64,000 bases of DNA from Micropterix aruncella (lineage: Eukaryota; Arthropoda; Insecta; Lepidoptera; Micropterigidae). The translations under genes were made by a program, and so were the position numbers. The DNA lies in the NCBI GenBank assembly GCA_944548615.1, contig OX155967.1, positions 7,054,049 through 7,118,048 of the forward strand, given 5' to 3'. This document shows positions 36,951 to 47,923 of the stretch, piece after piece; the first letter of the stretch is position 1; every line of letters starts with the position of its first letter. Below the pieces are notes generated by a model. That model did not search any database and was not told where the DNA came from. It saw only the letters and a list, made by a program, of their open reading frames with translations.

Positions 36951-38195
36951 AATCATATTAGTAGGTATATAAGCTACAGATAAGATATATGAAAATCATT
37001 ATTATTCCATTTCTTATATTGAATAGACGTTATTAAAATTTATTGTAATGATTATTTAAATAAAGTTTGTCTTTTTTATCCTCTAAACCGCGACTTAACA
37101 CATTATCGCCCGATGCTTGTCAAAAACGAACCGCGCCGCCTGATGCGTCGCAATGGGACCCAGCCGGGTTCGACCGCCGACCGAGAGAGGTTCACTGATT
37201 TTATTTATGAAATTAATATCCAGATAAATCAGCCCTTGGATACTTGCCGTGAAAGTCTCGGTGTGACACAACCGATTTTTTTGATGTTAGGTTTCTTTAT
37301 TGATTACTTGAAAGTTGATACTTGTACTTTCTTTTCGTCTCTGAGAATGGCCCCTAGCAGCTTTCGTCAGTGATAGCCGGAGTCCGGCTAAGCGGCAACA
37401 AGCACCTGGTGATTGCATCTCTATTCATCGCTTACAAAAGAGGGAAGGAAAACTTTACTCTGGGCGTTTGGCGTATCAGCCGCTCAGTATCTCCCCGCAT
37501 CACCTCGGGCCGCACAGTGGGTGCGATTGGTTTTGTCGTGAAACAAAATAACGCCAGATCGGAACATGCATTACTTTTCCGGCCCACCAACCGACCAGAA
37601 GTAAAATTATTGTGATAAATCGAGATGTAGACGGAAATTTCCATTTTGAACCCCCCCCCCCCCCCCGAGACGATTAAGACCATTTCTAATTTGAAATCTG
37701 TCTGTATTCCTCCACGATAACGCCCAAACGTTTAATTCGATTCAGTTGTTAAGTTAAGAGCTTAATTATGATCCCAAAGTCATGTGGCACCTCCGATAAA
37801 ATACTGTAATAACTTGGAAAAATCTAATTATGGTGTTTCTTTTTAAAAATTATCGGCATTTCTCATTTTACACTCCTAAAAAGAGTTATAACTGTTAGTT
37901 CACTAATTTGACAATGGCACTAGTGAAGTAACAGTAAGACACTTTTTGGGAGTATAAAATGAGAAATAGCGATATTTTTATTAACGAAACACAATAATTG
38001 GAATATTTTCAAGTTATTACTCTATTTGATCGGAGGTGCGATGTGTGTTATTTCGCCCTTAAACATTTTAATAACCTTCTAATGACAATACGAGATTTAA
38101 AAATAAAAATATTGGAATATAAACACTGGCTCATCCCACATGCTATTTATAAGATAGGCGACCTCGAAAAAATATTAGAATATCCTAAATAAATC
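36951..38195. other. Unassigned, with poly(C) run
   Basis: Two open frames (37113-37373 and 37370-37615) have no recognisable motif. ATTAATATCCAGATAAATCA...GGTGTGACACAACCG (37210-37275) recurs inside the hAT element near 47250-47325. A poly(C) run of 18 lies at 37650-37667. GACAATGGCACTAGTGAAGT-containing sequence near 37860-37970 has ACACTCCTAAAAAG / CTTTTTGGGAGT in inverse orientation, so a small inverted repeat is possible. Confidence 0.4.
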
Positions 38196-38715
38196 GGATG
38201 ATTTGCCGACACGTGAACATGCCACGTACAACTGTCCATGAGAAAAACACGGATTTACATTTTGTATGGCATTTTTTCTTTTATTTTATTTTTCGTCAAT
38301 ATTCCAATTATTGTTTTTAATAATAACACAAAAAGAAATATAAAAATTAAGTAAATTAATCGCGTGTCAGCAAGACATGATTGAATTAAACTATTTACAT
38401 ATTGTGCAGCATGGCATGCAGTCGGTTTAATTCTCTTCATTGAAGCACCTTGTGATATACGACATTTTTTGCCGACACGTGAACATGCCACGTACAACTG
38501 AGCAAGGGAAAAACACGGAATTACATTTTGTATTGGAAAATGCTTTTCTTTTATTTTAATTTTTCGCCAACTTTCCAATGTTTGTTTTTAATAGTTATTC
38601 TGCTATTGGGGACGGTGACAAATACAACAAATCAAAAATCATGAAAATCGCTCCAACCGTTCTCGAGTTATAAGTGTTCGAACAAACCCGACTTTTTTTT
38701 TATATATATAGAAGA
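38196..38715 (-). mobile_element. Helitron remnant with helicase motif (H3), internally rearranged
   Basis: The minus strand around 38490-38540 reads CFSLAQLYVACSRVGKKCR, the motif VI end of a Pif1-like helicase as in Helitron Rep/Hel proteins. A second partial copy of the same block (GATTTGCCGACACGTGAACA) lies at 38200-38320, so part of the element is duplicated. The 5' end is TCTTCTATATATATAA, with only about five TA units. The CTAG end is missing. Confidence 0.65.
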
Positions 38716-38890
38716 TTCTGCTGACATTCTAATAACAAAACCTAGTGCTTTGGACGCTCTCGTAACAATATTATCAATATGTTTATTAAAAAGCAGCTTA
38801 GAATCAAAAGTCACACCTAAATCTTTAATGGAGGAAACTCTAGCCATGGTGCTGTTTTAAAGTTTGTAATTAGATAGAGACGGTAGAGGC
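38716..38890 (-). pseudogene. LINE RT fragment
   Basis: The minus strand reads NDIMPLPSLSNYKL, a stop, then STMARVSSIKDLGVTFDSKL and NIVTRASKALGFVIRMSAES. It aligns with VVKDLGVIHDSHLLFDNHVQ and SKASKALGFVMRSAA in the LINE at 33529-34710. Both ends are truncated; the right end meets the Helitron terminus. Confidence 0.75.
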
Positions 38891-39254
38891 ATAATATCGT
38901 TTCAAAAAAGAAATTTATTACATAAAAGCGTGCTCTTCTGGGCGAAAACATTGTTTGCAATAAATATATAAATACAAGAAATCACTTTTTGTACCAGCGG
39001 CGGTCGTGTTTTTTATTTTTTACATGACTGCCCATCAAAAAAGGAGTGTAATGTATTCAAGGTTCATCAATATATGTTTTCCATTTCTTTGAACCCCCAC
39101 AACTTCTGAATGCCTCAACGGATTTAGAAGTGTGTGATATTATTATAATCGTTATGTCATCCCGAGTGTCATAGGGTATCTTAACTATCTGAATATTAAG
39201 TAAGTGGTTAACTAAATGTCCAAATCTCCAAATGGCAATAAATGAACCGATTTA

Positions 39255-39700
39255 TAAAGATAATTATAAATAATTTGGTAAGAAACCCAATTTATAGTAC
39301 ATATAAGGGAGATTGAAAATTCCGAGTTTATTTTCCATGTTGATTATTAGTAAAATTTGTAAAATTTTAAACATAACGGTATTATGATAGCTGACATCTA
39401 TTTATGTTTAAAAAATACGAAGGCATATTGCTGGATTGACAATAACATTATTTTACGTTTATTTTTCTACATAGAATTTGCATTTCTATTGTAATATATT
39501 ATTATCTCTTACTTTTAATGACATTAGTATATTTTGATTATTTGTAAGTAGGAAATATTGAATATAATATTACAGCCATGATAACAATCATGATAATTAT
39601 GTTTTTAATAATTAAATTTTAGGCATTTAATTTTGTGACGCATCCAAGTGTAGGAATGCCTATCTACTGGAGTGGTTGATTGTATTGTAGTGTATTGTAA
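39255..39700 (+). pseudogene. LINE 3' UTR fragment
   Basis: It matches 59227-59720 in inverse orientation over most of its length (for example GACGCATCCAAGTGTAGGAA, ATGCCTATCTACTGGAGT). It ends in a TGTATTGTAGTGTATTG-type tail, as expected of a LINE 3' end. No coding part. Confidence 0.6.
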
Positions 39701-39848
39701 ATTAACATAAATATATTAAAATCGAAGACTATCGCGGTTGTTTGACATTATAAATAGGATAGAAAACGAATTTACCGCGTGAAATTTGTAGGACCCGACG
39801 TTTCGGTGACGTTGCAGCCGCCGTTGTCTAGGGTAGACTGAAGAGCTG

Positions 39849-40409
39849 TCAGTCCGTTGTTTTGCGGGTAGGCCGCAAACCGCTGCCGCAACTGCGTAGG
39901 TTATAACGGTGGTGGGGGGCCGGGCTCGGAGCGCGGGAATTGTTAAAATCCGTCTTGCACACAACACTCACTGTATCCTGTTTTACGTCTTTGCGTTCGG
40001 CGTTCGTCGGCGGGAACATTTTAAGAAGAGGGTTCCACGTAGAAGAGAGTTTGTAGCCGTCATCTCTATTAAAGTTCGGAGTTCTTCTTATTTCAATGGC
40101 TTCCCGGATCATGCGAGGAAAGTAGAATTGTTCCTTGGATAGAACAATGGGATTTTGAAACTGCATCCAGTGGTTACTTCCGCTATCCAATATATGTTCG
40201 CAGATCGCCGATTTTTCTCGCTGAACGTTTTTAACAGCTTTGATGTGTTCTGTCAGTCGCGTGGCTATGGGCCGTTTCGTTTGTCCAACGTAGGCTAGAC
40301 CGCAGCTGCATTCGACTTTATACACACGCGGGGTTTGCAGTGGTATTACATCCTTTACAGGCCTCAAAAATCGAGCTATATTTTGGGTCGGTTTGAAGAT
40401 CGTTTCCAT
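39849..40409 (-). CDS. GIY-YIG endonuclease domain of a Penelope-like element
   Basis: The 186-codon open frame contains VYKVECSCGLAYVGQTKRPI, ATRLTEHIKAV (residues about 30-60), HILDSGSNHWM and EAIEIRRTPNFNRDD. In the GIY-YIG nuclease the paired motif is usually Y-x-I/V-x-C-x-C...Y-V/I-G-x-T, followed by an Arg helix and later a Glu. All of these are visible (VYKVEC, YVGQT, R-xx-EH, REAIEIR). In Penelope-like retroelements this domain lies C-terminal to the RT and nicks the target. Here the RT part is missing upstream: the frame begins at the inverted junction near 40410, so the first ATG is probably not a natural start. The C-terminal 60 residues are basic and Pro/Ser-rich (HHRYNLRSCG, TRKTTD). 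It is uninterrupted but cannot support its own mobility. Confidence 0.8.
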   Translation of the reverse strand: METIFKPTQNIARFLRPVKDVIPLQTPRVYKVECSCGLAYVGQTKRPIATRLTEHIKAVKNVQREKSAICEHILDSGSNHWMQFQNPIVLSKEQFYFPRMIREAIEIRRTPNFNRDDGYKLSSTWNPLLKMFPPTNAERKDVKQDTVSVVCKTDFNNSRAPSPAPHHRYNLRSCGSGLRPTRKTTD

Positions 40410-40420
40410 ACTTTCCTCGC

Positions 40421-40684
40421 ATGATCCGGGAAGCCATTGAAATAAGAAGAACTCCGAACTTCAATAGAGATGACGGCTACAAACTCTCTTCTACGTGGAA
40501 CCCTCTTCTTAAAATGTTCCCGCCGCCGAACGCCGAACGCAAAGACGTAAAACAGGATACAGTGAGTGTTGTGTGCAAGACGGATTTTAAAAATTCCCGC
40601 GCTCCGAGTCCGGCCCCCCACCACCGTTATAACCTACGCAGTGGCGGCAGCGGTCTGCGGCCTACCCGCAAAACAACGGACTGA
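40421..40684 (+). pseudogene. Inverted duplicate of the Penelope-like C-terminus
   Basis: The 87-codon frame starting MIREAIEIRRTPNFNRDDGY repeats, on the opposite strand, the last 86 residues of the neighbouring minus-strand frame, with about four differences (PPPN for PPTN, DFKN for DFNN, GGSG for CGSG). It lacks the catalytic GIY-YIG segment. Confidence 0.8.
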
Positions 40685-40915
40685 CAGCTCTTCAGTCTAC
40701 CCTAGACAACGGCGGCTGCAACGTCACCGAAACGTCGGGTCCTACAAATTTCACGCGGTAAATTCGTTTTCTATCCTATTTATAACATAAATATATTGTA
40801 TTTAATGTCAAATAAAAGGCCTGATTAAATACATTCCGAAAATATATGTGTATCTATATGGATAAATACATAAACCACAAATATTTCATGGAAATACGTA
40901 ATAAAAATAATTATA

Positions 40916-42529
40916 ATTACAAAAGTTTAAGCTATGGTTCTTGTTTAGCCTTTGTTCGAGACTTTGCGAGTCACATCTAAAGCGCACCTGCGGCACACCG
41001 GTGTGCCGCGTTTAAGAAATGAGCGGTGCCTATATGAAATGAAGTGTGCTCCGTCTCAGGCATCCTTTGTCCTTTAGCGGGGTGAATAAAAGGAGTGGGG
41101 AGTTAAGGAGAGTGAAGGTCGCTGAGAAAGTGGACGCTGCCGGCGACACGGTAAATTCTACTTTCCGGTATGCCGGAATTAGTGGAAATTGCGATTCATC
41201 GGAGGTCTGCTCTGTGGCGCAGCGTTTGTTTGCAGCAGAGACATACTAGAATAGACCACGCGACCAGCCTGAGAAATCGATAGAGGAATAGAGAGAATTC
41301 GGAATTAATTATTATACTCTAATAGAGAATGATAAACGTGCGTGCGCGATTAAACAAGGATAAAGGTGGCCCATTTGCAGTTATCTCTTTCTATTCCGTT
41401 ATCGCATTTAATCACAGTCCACTTTCGTAATACCGCGGTATACTCTAGTAACACTGTGGTTTGCAGACGACGACGCAAAGCTTTATTATCTAGCGCTAGT
41501 TAATAACATCAGTTGTACCACCCCAACAATTTCTCTGATTGTAAATGTCATAAACAAAATTGATGAGCGCCCCTTTCGACCGGCGGTCCAACGCGGCTGG
41601 GAGCCATTGCGGCGCCCCAGGCTACGCGATTAGTTTCTCGGCTAGCCTCGGGCGACTCGGCGTAAAAAATAGACTAAAATATATGGCGGAGTCAAAATAT
41701 TATTAGTTCAGCTTGTATATGAGATATTCCAGCCAAAATGTAACATAGTGGTTTCGGCCCGACAAGACAACTGCGTACCAAATTTCAGGAATTCAAAATT
41801 AGAACGATTTCAACCAAAACCTTTTTAACTCTTGCCATGACCAAATGATTAGGGGGGGGGGGGGGAGGGGCAAAGGTGACGCGTTCCGAATTTTTAAAAC
41901 AAATAAAAAAAAAACGAGAAAAAATGAGAATCCGGGAGAATGTACCTTGTCCGGCATGGATCCAGGAGGGGTTGGGGGTTGAAGACTCTATATATAATAT
42001 ATAAATATATAATATACTTGACTAACACGATGAATTATTAGGTAACAAGAGATAATTCATAAAAAAATATATTATTAGTTTTTATATACAAGATCGTCCA
42101 AAATTGTGTGGCGCCATTTTTGCGCGCGAAGGCTGGCTTCCGAAAGGTTAAACGGCTAAGAAGGAATCCCAGGATTGGATTTGGGAAAGCTTACCGTATT
42201 TAATAGGGGTGAATGAATATATCCTAGCTTACGAAAATATATAGAGCTGTTAGTAAGCTCTTTTAATACAGGTAAACGTTCACCGTCCAGCCACCACCTC
42301 TCAAACAAAGCCAACCTTCCATTCTGTAAAATAAAATTACTCTATTAGAGGTGAAATTAAGCGAAAAAAATATGAAGAATAATCTGATTTTAAATCGGCG
42401 GATGCCGATTGCGATGCACTAAAAGACTACTTAAAATATATGAATTTCTAAATATATGATTAAATGAAGCTAGGTTCATTATCCACCACTCAATAAATAA
42501 ACAAGTAAATATATTAAAAAAAAAAACTG
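40916..42529. other. Unassigned; one perfect 20-bp palindrome and a poly(G) run
   Basis: GCGGCACACCGGTGTGCCGC at 40990-41009 is a perfect palindrome. The stretch 41040-41260 has a 67-codon frame (SGVNKRSGELRRVKVAEKVD) that I cannot identify. A poly(G) run lies at 41852-41866. The GC-richer 41570-41670 and the rest show no supported gene. Confidence 0.4.
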
Positions 42530-42905
42530 ACTTTTACCGACTGCCGTTACAGAAAGTGATCTATTGTACTTGTACATAATAAATAATATTTTTATTACGG
42601 TTTTTTAACGAAATATTTATGGTTTACGTATTTATCCATTTATATACTCATACGTGTATATTTCTGGAATGTACGGCCAGAGGAACAGGCCGTTCAATTG
42701 ACACTAAACACGATATATTTCTGTAAATTTATTGACGTTTAGACATTTGGACATTTAGACCACTATTTACTTAATATTTAGCCAGTCTAGGTACTTTATA
42801 GCACTCAGGATGACATGACGATTCTAATAATACCTACTACATAATTCTAAATCGGTCCAAGCGTTTAGAAGGTTTGGTGGAATAAAGAAACGGGCAGTAG
42901 TATAA
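42530..42905 (-). repeat. Repeat E, partial copy, inverse
   Basis: Blocks GACATTTGGACATTTAGACC, CAGGATGACATGACGATTCT, AATCGGTCCAAGCGTTTAGA and GGTGGAATAAAGAAACGG match the inverse of 51000-51900 and 39000-39240. Confidence 0.6.
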
Positions 42906-43004
42906 AAATTAAAAAGGCTTTATCATGCCCCTTTTATATGAAAGAAAGAATTTTGTCTTTTGCTTTGGATTGAGACATTTAAACTTAAAGGTGCGTATAC
43001 GAAA

Positions 43005-43090
43005 CATGCTGTTTCGTAAATTTGTAAACTTGCTGTTTCGTAAATTTGTAAACTTGCTGTTTCGTAAATTTGAAACAGCAAGTTTGATTT
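43005..43090. repeat. 24-bp tandem repeats with inverted end
   Basis: CTGTTTCGTAAATTTGTAAA (in a 24-bp unit) occurs three times at about 43010, 43034 and 43058. The last unit turns back as AAACAGCAAGTTT, giving a small hairpin. Confidence 0.75.
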
Positions 43091-43571
43091 GTACAAAACA
43101 TAGATTTGAAGCAGCTTATTATTATGCGTGAAAAAACATGATACATTAAAATGTCGTTCCAATGATTCGAAGATAAAGGAGATGGATTTTATTTTGGTAC
43201 CAAATATATTGTCACTTACTCGGAAGCAATGAATCAGGGTAGCTTTGCTCCCGTCGTAGTAATGCTAAGACGGGAGCAAAGGGAACGTTGTACAGCCCTG
43301 AATCTTGCTGTGGCGTACCAAAGAGCCTTGCAAACCTAATGCTCAAACCCATATGTTTAGAACAAAGGTCAGTGACTATAATGCGAAGATCCGCAGAGAT
43401 ATCGAGATACCGGAAGTATGCATTTCAGGATCTTGGTAACCGGAAGTAGACATATTATTCTGCGCTATTTAGGATGATTTTTGATTTTTGATAGACAAAA
43501 CAACTTTTGATAAAACACTTTTTTTTTGTTGGTAAATGTGAAAAACTTGACTGATAAAAAAACTTTGACCA
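43091..43571. other. No gene; one 12-bp hairpin
   Basis: TTTGCTCCCGTC at 43244-43255 is exactly inverted at 43269-43280 (GACGGGAGCAAA). Flanking AATCAGGG and CCCTGAAT extend the pairing loosely. No gene is seen. Confidence 0.5.
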
Positions 43572-43669
43572 GCGTTGAATGCGCTGCGCCATCTATGAAT
43601 AAGTAAAATATCGCCAATAAACACAATTGGCGTTATTTTACCTATTGCTAGATGGCGCAACGAGATAAA
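43572..43669. mobile_element. Palindromic element (family P), copy 2
   Basis: It has the same architecture as 262-360: left arm GCGTTGAATGCGCTGCGCCA and TAAAATATCGCC, right arm GGCGTTATTTTACC and TAGATGGCGCAACG. The arms differ from copy 1 by matched and unmatched changes. Confidence 0.65.
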
Positions 43670-44091
43670 CTCTTTTATGAAATGAAAAATATTTATTTGC
43701 AGCTGTTGTTACAAAAAAACCTATACAAAAACAAAAACACACAAATTAAAAATTAAAACTGTAAATAGACAAAGACTATGTAATAAAACTACAAACGTTG
43801 AAAATCAGGGGTATCCTCTGGATATCTCTTATCCTGTTTTTCAGGACATACCTATTCATTATTAATACATATATGGTATTAAAATAAAATAACGCAAAAA
43901 ATCTAAATATAAAAAATCTAAATAATCATAATCAAATAAATCCAAAAATGAAAATATTCAAAATCAAAATATTTAACATCAAATGATATTAATATAATCA
44001 AATAAATCCACAAATTAAAATAATAAAAATCACAATATTAAACATCAGATAATCATAATACATAGTTTTGAACAAAATTAGAAAACTAAAA
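43670..44091. other. AT-rich, no gene
   Basis: Very AT-rich with diverged direct repeats (AATCAAATAAATCCA, AAATATTTAACATCA) at 43930-44060. Confidence 0.4.
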
Positions 44092-44425
44092 TGGAACTGA
44101 ACTGGTCACATCATGAGAACCAAAAAAGAAAAATGGACGAAGGACGTAATGGAATGGTATCCTAGAAATGGGAAAAGACAAAAAGGACGTCAAATTAAAA
44201 GATGGGAAGATGACTTACCGAAAGGATGGAGAAGGTTGGCTTGGGACAGAGATGAATGGAAGAAAATAGGGGAGGCCTATGTCGAAGGACAACCTGACCA
44301 AAAAACTGGCTGCTGAAAAATATGATAGGTTATTTAAAAATTATATTAAAAATTAATAAAATATATTGTTTTATCACAATAAGGCAAAATTGTACAATAC
44401 GGTCAGCGAATAAAGGCTTTTATTA
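44092..44425 (+). pseudogene. RTE-type LINE C-terminus and 3' end
   Basis: The frame reads TGHIMRTKKEKWTKDVMEWY, KGRQIKRWEDDLPKGWRRLA, WDRDEWKKIGEAYVEGQ and stop. The GHxxR...W...V..W.P..GKR..GR...RWxDD...W...A.DR.xWKxxxEAx order is the characteristic C-terminus of RTE-like endonuclease-RTs. The 3' UTR ends in AATAAAGGCTTTTATTATTA. It is 5'-truncated and is a different family member from the one at 913-1848. Confidence 0.8.
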
Positions 44426-44837
44426 TTAATATTATTATAATCATAATACAAATTTATAAACAATCGAAAATACAATAGTAATAATAAAATTATCAAGTAA
44501 TTATTTTAAAATAAAATCAATATATGACATATGAAAAATATGAAAAATATTTAAATATCTTCCGTTAATAATATACTCTTATAGTGGTCCCTAAATACTG
44601 CAATTGATTTCGATCGCATTGCCAGGTGCCTGCCTCCATAAAATGCCTCCGATTCCATAAAATGTCGGCTAATGCCTTTTCGTGGAACCCGACTTGTTGC
44701 CTATCGGCCACATCTTCTAGGTGGGAATTTATAGCATCACGTAGTCAAACACTCAGACGATCACCCATCCAAGTAGTGACCGCGCCCAACGCTGCTTAAC
44801 TTCGGTATCAACGAGAAGAACCGGTGTCAACGCGGCT
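44426..44837. other. AT-rich, then unassigned
   Basis: AT-rich to about 44600. The piece GGTGCCTGCCTCCATAAAAT / CGATTCCATAAAATGTCGGC (44624-44666) shows a local duplication. Nothing else is supported. Confidence 0.35.
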
Positions 44838-45447
44838 ACGGACGCTACAAAGCCTGGGGTGACTGGTTCGCCCATTGTAGTCGACACCGCCCTACTACCT
44901 ACGTGCAGTTGAGCTAATGGGCCCTGTTGCAGTTTGGCGACCCATTTGTTCAGGGTCAACACCTATCCGGCGGCCTCTACGAAGAAGTGAAAGCCAAGGT
45001 AGGACGCTGGCCTGAGGGCCAGTTTCCCCTGAGAGCCAACCTCCGGGCGCTCCTGGACGGTGTGCGCACCGTGCGGCGTCAGTCAATCGATTAAGGTAAA
45101 GATCGGTAAAGAGCCGGATAAAGGACGATATGGTCCGCGATAGATTCGGTAGACATCGTATAACCGCTTCGGAACGGAGATGACCGCACAAGCGAACCAG
45201 TCGGAAGACCGGAGTAATCTAGTCGCAACTAGTAGTAAGGGCGCGAGTGTCGGCTCGCTGGGTGATTGACCTGGTTAACTCGCGGCATGGCGTTAGCTTC
45301 TTACAGGCGTGTGGTGTAACTAGAAGGAGGACTGTTTTCGTCCTAAGTCTTCAGCGCTCACCTCACGGGAGACAGAACGATCTAAAATCGTTAAAACTTC
45401 CTGAGGCGACGGATTCGCCAGTTGTAGTCGATAGCTCTAATTGTGGA
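44838..45447 (-). repeat. Two adjacent family A copies (A8a, A8b)
   Basis: 44838-44905 is the 5'-terminal end of one copy (GGGTGACTGGTTCGCCCATT, GTAGTCGACACCGCCCTAC). About ten bases later GAGCTAATGGGCCCTG begins the 3' end of the next copy, which runs to 45447 with an internal deletion near 45092. Both are in minus orientation, the same head-to-tail arrangement as at 1851-2748. Confidence 0.65.
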
Positions 45448-45815
45448 GTTTAGCAATCTAATATCATATATAATCAATGATTGTGTCTTAAGTCTTTGCA
45501 TAATAATTTGTAAGAATGCTGCACTAACGTGAAGTGCCTTAATACTTAGTAATATTATGAACATTACATTTACTTACATAATTATACATACGAGTAGTCA
45601 TGGCCTTGAGATAATAAATAAATAACTAAATGGTCGTTTTAGCGCTGATGTTTCGCAGTTCAACTTTGATTATAGGGAGGGATAATGAATTCTGCTCACG
45701 GAAATCGAGGTTAATTGAAGGCCCAAAGTTACTTCCAACTCTCCGACATATCCTATTGAAACGTGCCCGCCTTAATCAACGCGAGTGGTTTCCGAGAGAA
45801 CGTTTAGGTTTCAGG
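45448..45815. other. No gene
   Basis: A 68-codon plus frame at 45630-45836 has no recognised motif. No repeat boundary is clear. Confidence 0.35.
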
Positions 45816-46595
45816 CCTTATTTATTTATTTATTAATATTTCACACACATTTATAATACTAGATTAATAAGATTAAAATCTACCTTGCTGGAGTAATGCC
45901 CGTACTAAGGTAGACTTTTATGTATTCTTTTTTTCCTTTTTTTTTTTTTAGTTGGTAAGTGTGACATAATGTAGCATTGTTTTACGTGGTAGCTCTATAT
46001 TTACACAAATTTTACATATACCTACTTATAATTTAGTAACATAATATACATAATAATATTAAATAATCATATATACACATACACATATAAACATATACAT
46101 CTACACATATACATACACATATATACATATATACATTTATACATATAATCTATACATATACATAAAGCAGTAATTTTATGTAGTTTGGTATTCTTATACA
46201 GCACTATAATTAACTAATTTCTCCGTTTCGTTTCTTCCTAGCTCAATCAACCATTCCGTCATAATTTTTCTTCCTCGTATGGTATCTAACTTCACTTTTA
46301 ATTCCGAATGTATTCTATTGTGTAGTCGGACAGCTAGAAAAGAAAAATGTCGTTGGGCGAATTTAGTTTTCATCAGGGGAACATCATGTTGCATGGCTGT
46401 AACTGCGCGTGTTCTGATAGTATGAGATTTAATCATATGCCGCTCTGTGTGGGTGTAATAAAATATTGTCGATACTTTCACATATAATTGGCGTATGTCT
46501 AGGACTTGGAACTCTTTAAATAAGTGGTCGCTGGAGAACCTAAAAGGCTTTTTATTTATTACCCTTATTATTGACTTTAAGTGGCTGCTGTCGAT
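45816..46595 (-). pseudogene. LINE C-terminal fragment, 3' UTR and tail
   Basis: The minus strand reads KPFRFSSDHLFKEFQVLDI (near 46530), then VKVSTIFYYTHTERHMI, DVPLMKTKFAQRHFSFLAV and LDTIRGRKIMTEWLIEL, with a stop at 46194. It is related to the fragment at 28616-29622. The 3' UTR runs to a (TTTA)n tail at 45817-45834. It is 5'-truncated. Confidence 0.75.
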
Positions 46596-46742
46596 GTTTG
46601 AGGTAGAAATAAGATTAAATATGATGTGAAAAAGTTGATTTGTTTATTTACTTCAGAATTAACTTCTATAAAATCTTGTTTTCGCTTACAAAAGTAACAG
46701 GAGCAAAATGGAAAAATCGTAACCTCATGCCTCTCTTACATA

Positions 46743-47719
46743 CAGGGCCGGCTCGTCCATATAGGCAACCTGGGCTGCCGCCTAGGGCGCAAAATTTTGG
46801 GAAAGGTGCGCAAAATGTAGGTTTTTACTTTTCTCTCAAGGAAAGTATTGTGGACGCACTTCTGTGTGTCTGTCTGTGTGTATTCTCCGACGATAGCGCC
46901 GAAACGCTTCATCCGATTAAGCTGAAATTTGGCATGCAGGCATCATTTGGTCATAGCATGAGCTGAAAAGATTGGTTGAAATCCGTCCACCCAGGGTTGG
47001 CACCCGACGAGGGAACTCCTCAACGGTCAACAGCAGAGACCCAAAATGTTGTGTACGCATTCAATTATGATAGCAACTTTCAAGTTTCACCATGACATGG
47101 CTGATGTACCCTGGGTTGGCTCCCGACGATGGAACTCCTCAACGGTCAATAGCAGACATAATATTTGAAAAGTCGATAAATCGAAAAAGTTAAAGGGTGG
47201 CGCTAGGTTGGGGGATAGGGGGGTTAGGTTAGGGGGGTTGTAGTAGGATTTATGATATTAATATTCAGATGAATTAAGTTTCTGGCTATTTGACAGGAAA
47301 GTCTTGGGGTGACACAAGCGATTTTTTTTAATTTGGGGATTTGAAAACATACACTAAATAAAAGTTTATTACTTCTGCGCCCTACTACATAGCTTAGGCA
47401 GACGATTGACTAGGTAATAAAAGGTGAAGGGTATCTCATTTTATTTAAGTTGTCTTAGAAAATAGGAAAGTATGTAGTGTAGGGTTGTGGTGCGGCGGTA
47501 AATTACATGTAATTTATATAAAATTGACAATCGTTTTATTTACATATCCCAGTCATTAATCAAAGGTTATAAAATCAATTTCTTTGTTATAACAATTATT
47601 AACAAAAAGGTTTTTTCCGAGGATCCATTCCATTCAACAGTTCCATACACGGAAGAACTTTAACGAGGGCGCAGAATTTATTTTCGCCTAGGACGCCGAA
47701 AACCCTAGAGCCGGCCCTG
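46743..47719. mobile_element. hAT-type element with perfect 8-bp target duplication
   Basis: TIRs CAGGGCCGGCTC (46743-46754) and GAGCCGGCCCTG (47708-47719) are exact complements, with GCCTAGG(G/A)CGC... blocks just inside each end. CTTACATA flanks both sides (46735-46742 and 47720-47727). This is a textbook hAT insertion. Inside are two units related to the tandem array at 26030-26830 and a block shared with 37210-37275, so the element probably carries another nested repeat. It has no transposase. Confidence 0.9.
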
Positions 47720-47923
47720 CTTACATACAACCTTTGCTCTGAGAGTTGTATTTCATCTTTCCAACAAAATTTTATATCTTTGAATAGTCATAAAAAATTA
47801 CAAAATGTACACCAATTTAAAATATTACTTTAAAAAATACGTCTTGACGATGTAGGTCGTGTAAATACTGAAATGGAGTGGCTTCATTTCATAACCTAAT
47901 ATATGTATTTATGTTTTTATTTA

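Larger units (their letters stand above)
39718..40783 (-). mobile_element. Penelope-like element with inverted arms and 14-bp target duplication
   Basis: AACATAAATATATT occurs at 39704-39717 and again at 40784-40797, bounding the insert. The insert consists of a minus-strand 3' part encoding a GIY-YIG nuclease (39849-40409) and a second, opposite copy of the last 85 codons and terminus (40415-40783). Both outer ends carry the same terminal sequence (ATAAATAGGATAG..., inverted at the right). Inverted and partial duplications of this kind are known for Penelope-like elements. No RT domain is left. Confidence 0.8.
38985..40915 (+). repeat. Repeat E, interrupted twice
   Basis: Blocks at 39000-39245 and 40784-40915 match other copies at 50860-51930, 42530-42905 (inverse) and 57640-57840 (inverse). 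Shared strings include TTTAGAAGTGTGTGATATT, CGTTATGTCATCCCGAGTGT, AATGTCCAAAT and GATAAATACATAAACCACAA. A LINE 3' end (39255-39700) and a Penelope-like element (39718-40783) are nested in it. The family is unclassified and non-coding. Confidence 0.6.

Noticed and set aside
39718..40783. Hammerhead ribozyme expected in some Penelope-like ends
   Set aside because: CACCGAAACGTCGGGTC looks suggestive, but I find no CTGANGA core in the right place on either strand.
47210..47240. Insect telomere repeat (TTAGG)n
   Set aside because: Only GGGTTAGGTTAGGGG occurs, about two units, inside a hAT element.
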